Origin: Lamellibrachia satsuma | Taxonomy: Eukaryota; Annelida; Polychaeta; Sabellida; Siboglinidae | Direction: 5' to 3' | Assembly (NCBI GenBank): GCA_033239005.1 | Contig: BSQZ01000039.1 | Location: 4,049,816-4,113,815 of the forward strand | Length of the DNA: 64,000 nucleotides | Part shown: one piece after another, positions 61,741-64,000 of the stretch | How the letters are laid out: each line of letters begins with the position of its first letter | Numbering within the stretch: the first letter of the stretch is position 1 | Translations under genes and position numbers: made by a program | The notes under the pieces: generated by a model | What the model was told of the DNA's origin: nothing | The model's input: only the letters and a program-made list of their open reading frames with translations | Database searches by the model: none

Positions 61741-62639
61741 GCAGACTCAAAACTGTACATAGCAAACATAAACTTGTACAAAGCAGACACAAACATGTAT
61801 GTAACAACAGACACAAAGTAGTGGCACTGGTATTGTTGTAGGACCTTGAAGTGACAGTACAATTATGCCAGTGATGTTGTTGTAGAGCCTTGAAGCGACA
61901 CTATAATTATGCCAATGATGTTGTAAAGCCTTGAAGTGACACTACAATTATGCCAGTGATGTTGTTGTAGAGCCTTGAAGTGACACTATAATTATGCCAG
62001 TGATGTTGTTGTAGAGCCTTGAAGTGACACTATAATTATGCCAGTGATGTTGTAGAGCCTTGAAGTGACACTACAATTATGCCAGTGATGTTGTAGAGCC
62101 TTGAAGTGACACTACAATTATGCCAGTGATGTTGTAGAGCCTTGAAGTGACACTACAATTATGCCAGTGATGTTGTTGTAGAGCCTTGAAGTGACACTAT
62201 AATTATGCCAGTGATGTTGTTGTAGAGCCTTGAAGTGACACTACAATTATGCCAGTGATGTTGTAGAGCCTTGAAGTGACACTACAATTATGCCAGTGAT
62301 GTTGTAGAGCCTTGAAGTGACACTACAATTATGCCAGTGATGTTGTTGTAGAGCCTTGAAGTGACACTATAATTATGCCAGTGATGTTGTTGTAGAGCCT
62401 TGAAGTGACACTACAATTATGCCAGTGATGTTGTAGAGCCTTGAAGTGACACTACAATTATGCCAGTGATGTTGTAGAGCCTTGAAGTGACACTACAATT
62501 ATGCCAGTGATGTTGTTGTAGAGCCTTGAAGTGACACTATAATTATGCCAGTGATGTTGTTGTAGAGCCTTGAAGCAAAGAAGTACAAGAACACATTGGA
62601 CTGCGCAATGAAGATACTCAAACACGAAGGCATAAGAGC
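46471..62639 (+). CDS. SLC25A1: mitochondrial tricarboxylate (citrate) carrier, last exon outside window
   Basis: Six exons give 887 nt, 295 residues plus two bases; vertebrate SLC25A1 has about 311, and the final roughly 35 residues are missing because the window ends. The carrier exchanges mitochondrial citrate for cytosolic malate across the inner membrane, supplying acetyl units for lipid synthesis. The three mitochondrial carrier signatures P-x-[DE]-x-x-[KR] are intact: PTEYVK at 66-71, PMETVK at 164-169, PLDVIK at 262-267. [20 protein letters not shown] and [19 protein letters not shown] motifs are specific to the citrate carrier. The 53-residue N-terminus before the first repeat is longer than in vertebrates and Arg-rich. 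All junctions are GT-AG and phases agree. Confidence 0.95.
47190..47285. promoter_or_regulatory. paired CCAAT boxes in SLC25A1 intron 1
   Basis: GCAACCAATCAGCGAC and, about 60 bp later, the inverted box CTGATTGGCTGACGC match the NF-Y consensus in a locally GC-richer stretch. They could mark an alternative promoter or enhancer. Confidence 0.3.
47290..50390. other. SLC25A1 intron 1, no supported feature
   Basis: AT-rich sequence with short open frames only. Confidence 0.45.
50395..50640. repeat. foldback cluster of an ACCATGGTA-centred repeat
   Basis: TTGTAAAATGTTTTGT and ACAAAACATTTCACAATAAA alternate in both orientations around ACCATGGTA cores (about 50,455 and 50,553), with ACCATGATA and ACCATGTTA variants. 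Confidence 0.6.
50755..50835 (+). repeat. short direct repeat
   Basis: AGATCAATAGATCAACAT and AGATCAATAGATCAACGT are about 72 bp apart. Confidence 0.65.
50935..51335 (-). mobile_element. LINE 3' fragment (family A)
   Basis: GAGTGGACAAAGAAGCCATT then GTCTTATCGAGAGTCCA, in plus orientation, is the reverse complement of the family A 3' UTR. The rest is a decayed RT C-terminus like that at 1,545-2,005. Confidence 0.7.
51695..51905 (+). CDS. SLC25A1: SLC25A1 coding exon 2
   Basis: Acceptor TTGTTCACCAG|GTGG; encodes [20 protein letters not shown] to [10 protein letters not shown], the first carrier signature and helices 1-2. Donor TTCG|GTGAGT. Confidence 0.94.
53036..53205 (-). mobile_element. 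SINE fragment, second family
   Basis: The minus strand contains CGTGGGCAATTTCGTTCTCC..ACTTTGTCTGTGCC (core) and CAATGCCTGGGAAATGATCC (tail), as at 42,590-42,892; the tRNA head is lost. Confidence 0.6.
53310..53935 (+). repeat. 44-bp minisatellite in SLC25A1 intron 2, about 14 copies
   Basis: Unit GTGTTATTGTGTGGGACCTG - CTATAGCTACAGGGTAGACA - CTCC, with occasional extra C. Very homogeneous, so probably young. Confidence 0.96.
53940..55360. other. SLC25A1 intron 2, central part
   Basis: No gene seen. Homology to the start of the window begins at about 55,365. Confidence 0.4.
55365..55500 (+). repeat. dispersed repeat, copy B
   Basis: Counterpart of 225-375 (see that entry); continues upstream with GGTCAGACCACA-containing sequence that may belong to the same element. 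Confidence 0.6.
55505..57490. other. SLC25A1 intron 2, right part, no supported feature
   Basis: AT-rich sequence with short hydrophobic open frames; no domain seen. Confidence 0.4.
57495..58055 (+). repeat. 26-bp minisatellite with abutting splice motifs, about 21 copies
   Basis: Unit AACATATTGCTCTATTATAG plus GTAAAC, with CTGTTATAG and ATAGCTAAAC variants. Each regular unit places a 3' splice-like TTGCTCTATTATAG directly against a 5' splice-like AG|GTAAAC. Confidence 0.96.
58222..58260. repeat. (TA)n microsatellite
   Basis: About 38 bp of TA repeats in SLC25A1 intron 2. Confidence 0.95.
58625..58710 (+). CDS. SLC25A1: SLC25A1 coding exon 3
   Basis: Acceptor CTCCGTGCAG|GTTT; encodes [20 protein letters not shown] to KKLLCGL. 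Donor TTAG|GTGGGT. Confidence 0.92.
59195..59870. repeat. GGAATC/GGAGTC hexamer-rich region
   Basis: Imperfect GGAATCGGAGTC arrays at 59,195-59,400 and 59,730-59,870 lie in SLC25A1 intron 3. Between them, CAGAAAAGCCACAG and TGGCTAATTGCAATTTWCTTTTA occur twice, so the area grew by local duplication. The Asp/Ser-rich minus-strand frame is a by-product. Confidence 0.8.
60178..60315 (+). CDS. SLC25A1: SLC25A1 coding exon 4
   Basis: Acceptor ATGCATTGCAG|GTGC; encodes [20 protein letters not shown] to [10 protein letters not shown], the second carrier signature. Donor GAGG|GTAAGT. Confidence 0.94.
61051..61271 (+). CDS. SLC25A1: SLC25A1 coding exon 5
   Basis: Acceptor GTCCACCCAG|GGAT; encodes [20 protein letters not shown] to [12 protein letters not shown], the third signature. 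Donor GCAG|GTATGT, phase 0. Confidence 0.94.
61630..61740. repeat. (TA)n with TGTATA interruptions
   Basis: TA runs broken five times by TG, in SLC25A1 intron 5. Confidence 0.95.
61838..62575 (+). repeat. 41/44-bp array copying the SLC25A1 exon 6 acceptor, about 17 copies
   Basis: Short unit (41 bp) GTTGTAGAGCCTTGAAGTGA - CACTACAATTATGCCAGTGA - T; the long unit (44 bp) has an extra TTG. The array runs without a break into exon 6, whose start GTTGTTGTAG|AGCCTTGAAG is identical to the repeat up to the tenth exon base. Confidence 0.95.
62566..62639 (+). CDS. SLC25A1: SLC25A1 coding exon 6
   Basis: Acceptor GTTGTTGTAG|AGCC; encodes [20 protein letters not shown] to EGIR; donor GAGC|GTAAGT. The acceptor and first ten exon bases are those repeated upstream. 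Confidence 0.9.
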
Positions 62640-64000
62640 GTAAGTGACAACCTTACTAGAATATATCCTCTCACCAACCACGTCTTTTCACCTGGAGATA
62701 TCCCCCCAGATGTAACTATTATAATAGGAAAGGGGAATTTTTTGTTATTCTATTGCATTAATTCTTTCTGCTTTCTTCACATGTCCCATCTTTTATGTTT
62801 ACTTAACAAGACTCCTGTCCTTACGTGTTATTGAACGTGTCCTGGCACTGAGGTAGGGCAGATGCTATTTTGAGTAAATTAGGTTTGTGTGACACCATAT
62901 AATTTTTTCCATTGACTGTGAATCAAATCTTTCCTTTTTGTGTAACCACTACTGTATTGCCCATGCATTTCTCCTCGACATGTCTTACGGGCATTGTGAA
63001 ATTATATTCCGTAATCTTCTGGAATTGTACCATTTGAGGCACTGTATTGATTCTGGTGGTTGCCCATAATTGATGGTCGAGGAGTTGATGCCTTGCTGGC
63101 GTAACAGTCCAATTGATGAGACGCAATCAACTTATCAATGAGTCCCCAGAGCAGACTAGCACATCAAGGAGTTGATCAGTTTGAGAGCCAGTATGTATAT
63201 ATATATATATATATGTGTGTCGTAGAGTGCGTGACATGTTTTGTAATTGTCCAGTTTACATATTATGAATGGATCGTAAACATGGGTCAGTCAAAAATGA
63301 TTCAAAACAGCAGATGCTGCAGCTACTGTTGCTAGCTTTATAGAGTAATTCTAACTTCTCTTAAAATGGAAAAAATTACAATTTAATGTAATGTTATTTT
63401 TAATCTATACCCTGTGGTAATATTTAAATTAACATCAGCGTTAGGCGTTTTATTTTTTCTTAGTTGGTTTATGGATCCGATGACCCAATATTTTCATTTT
63501 TGAAAAAACTAGTTTTTAATTTTGTCGTGTTTTAACATACTTTAACTTTGATATGGAGGTCAAAGTTTAATAGATTGCAAGAGATGGCAAGTTCCAGTAC
63601 ACAATGCAGTCACCAGGTGACATCATGGTTATGCATATTTTAAATATGGCACTCACTAGTTGGCAGTGTGTGTTGTTCCACAATTATGGTTGACTTGTTT
63701 GGTAATGGTTGTAACATGGTTTTATTCGCGCCTGATGAATATGTGAAATTCATCCTTTTCTCCATTGATTTAGTGATTATGTGACTGATTTGAAGGATAA
63801 TAACTATGAGCTAGGAATTATTTTTATTTTGTGAGAACAGCGCATGTTATTAAGTATTAAGGGGAGATACGGCAGCTAGAATGGTTTTTGAAAAACTTAC
63901 TAAAATGTGTTTCCTCCATATTCCAATAGCTTTGTTTGTTTAATATAAATAAAGTTAACTTTTATGACACTGATATACATCTAAATTTGTTTTTTATTTA
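62640..64000. other. SLC25A1 intron 6, start
   Basis: After the exon 6 donor I find no further coding exon of the carrier. AT-rich sequence with a short (TA)n at about 63,195. The last coding exon must lie beyond the window. Confidence 0.5.

Noticed and set aside
62640..64000. Search for the last SLC25A1 exon
   Set aside because: No frame with the expected FYKGTVPRLGR-like motif was found before the window ends.

Overview
The window is animal nuclear DNA, not bacterial or viral. Three host genes are split by GT-AG introns, and the rest is dense in microsatellites, minisatellites and transposon debris. The three reconstructed proteins match conserved metazoan families: F-box only protein 21, tektin-1 and the mitochondrial citrate carrier. 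The tRNA-headed SINEs, LINE 3' ends, decayed Ty3/Gypsy element and unusually many intronic minisatellites suggest a marine invertebrate. A cephalochordate (amphioxus) is my favoured guess, because I recall minisatellites at exon-intron borders being reported there. That is inference; the window itself does not prove the species.

Layout. About 1-16,000 has no host gene I can support. It holds an hAT transposase remnant, pieces of one LINE family, a foldback element around a (TA)n tract, a 22-bp minisatellite, two SINE copies, a duplicated GC-rich block, a 169-bp-arm inverted repeat spaced by (TA)n, and a defective Ty3/Gypsy element (about 11,871-14,500). 16,125-33,535 (+) is FBXO21: 12 coding exons, 603 codons, with F-box, SirB1/transglutaminase-like and YccV-like domains. 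36,536-44,211 (-) is TEKT1: 6 coding exons, 402 codons, carrying the tektin nonapeptide. 46,471-62,639 (+) is SLC25A1: 6 of probably 7 coding exons; the last exon lies beyond the window. FBXO21 and TEKT1 are tail to tail, and TEKT1 and SLC25A1 are head to head about 2.3 kb apart. The three act in different places (ubiquitin ligase adaptor, ciliary doublet microtubule, mitochondrial inner membrane) and nothing here suggests one pathway.

The most striking feature is how the tandem arrays relate to splice sites and dispersed elements. At least three arrays repeat a real coding-exon border: the FBXO21 exon 8 acceptor, the FBXO21 exon 11 donor and the SLC25A1 exon 6 acceptor. A fourth (TEKT1 coding exon 5 donor) starts at the border and stays in frame as a seven-residue repeat. 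Three further arrays look like internal segments of dispersed repeats amplified in place, each with an unamplified copy elsewhere in the window. One array in SLC25A1 intron 2 repeats a motif in which a 3' splice site abuts a 5' splice site, the arrangement of a recursive splice site. Exon borders were set by hand from reading frame, phase and splice consensus; all phases agree across all three genes.
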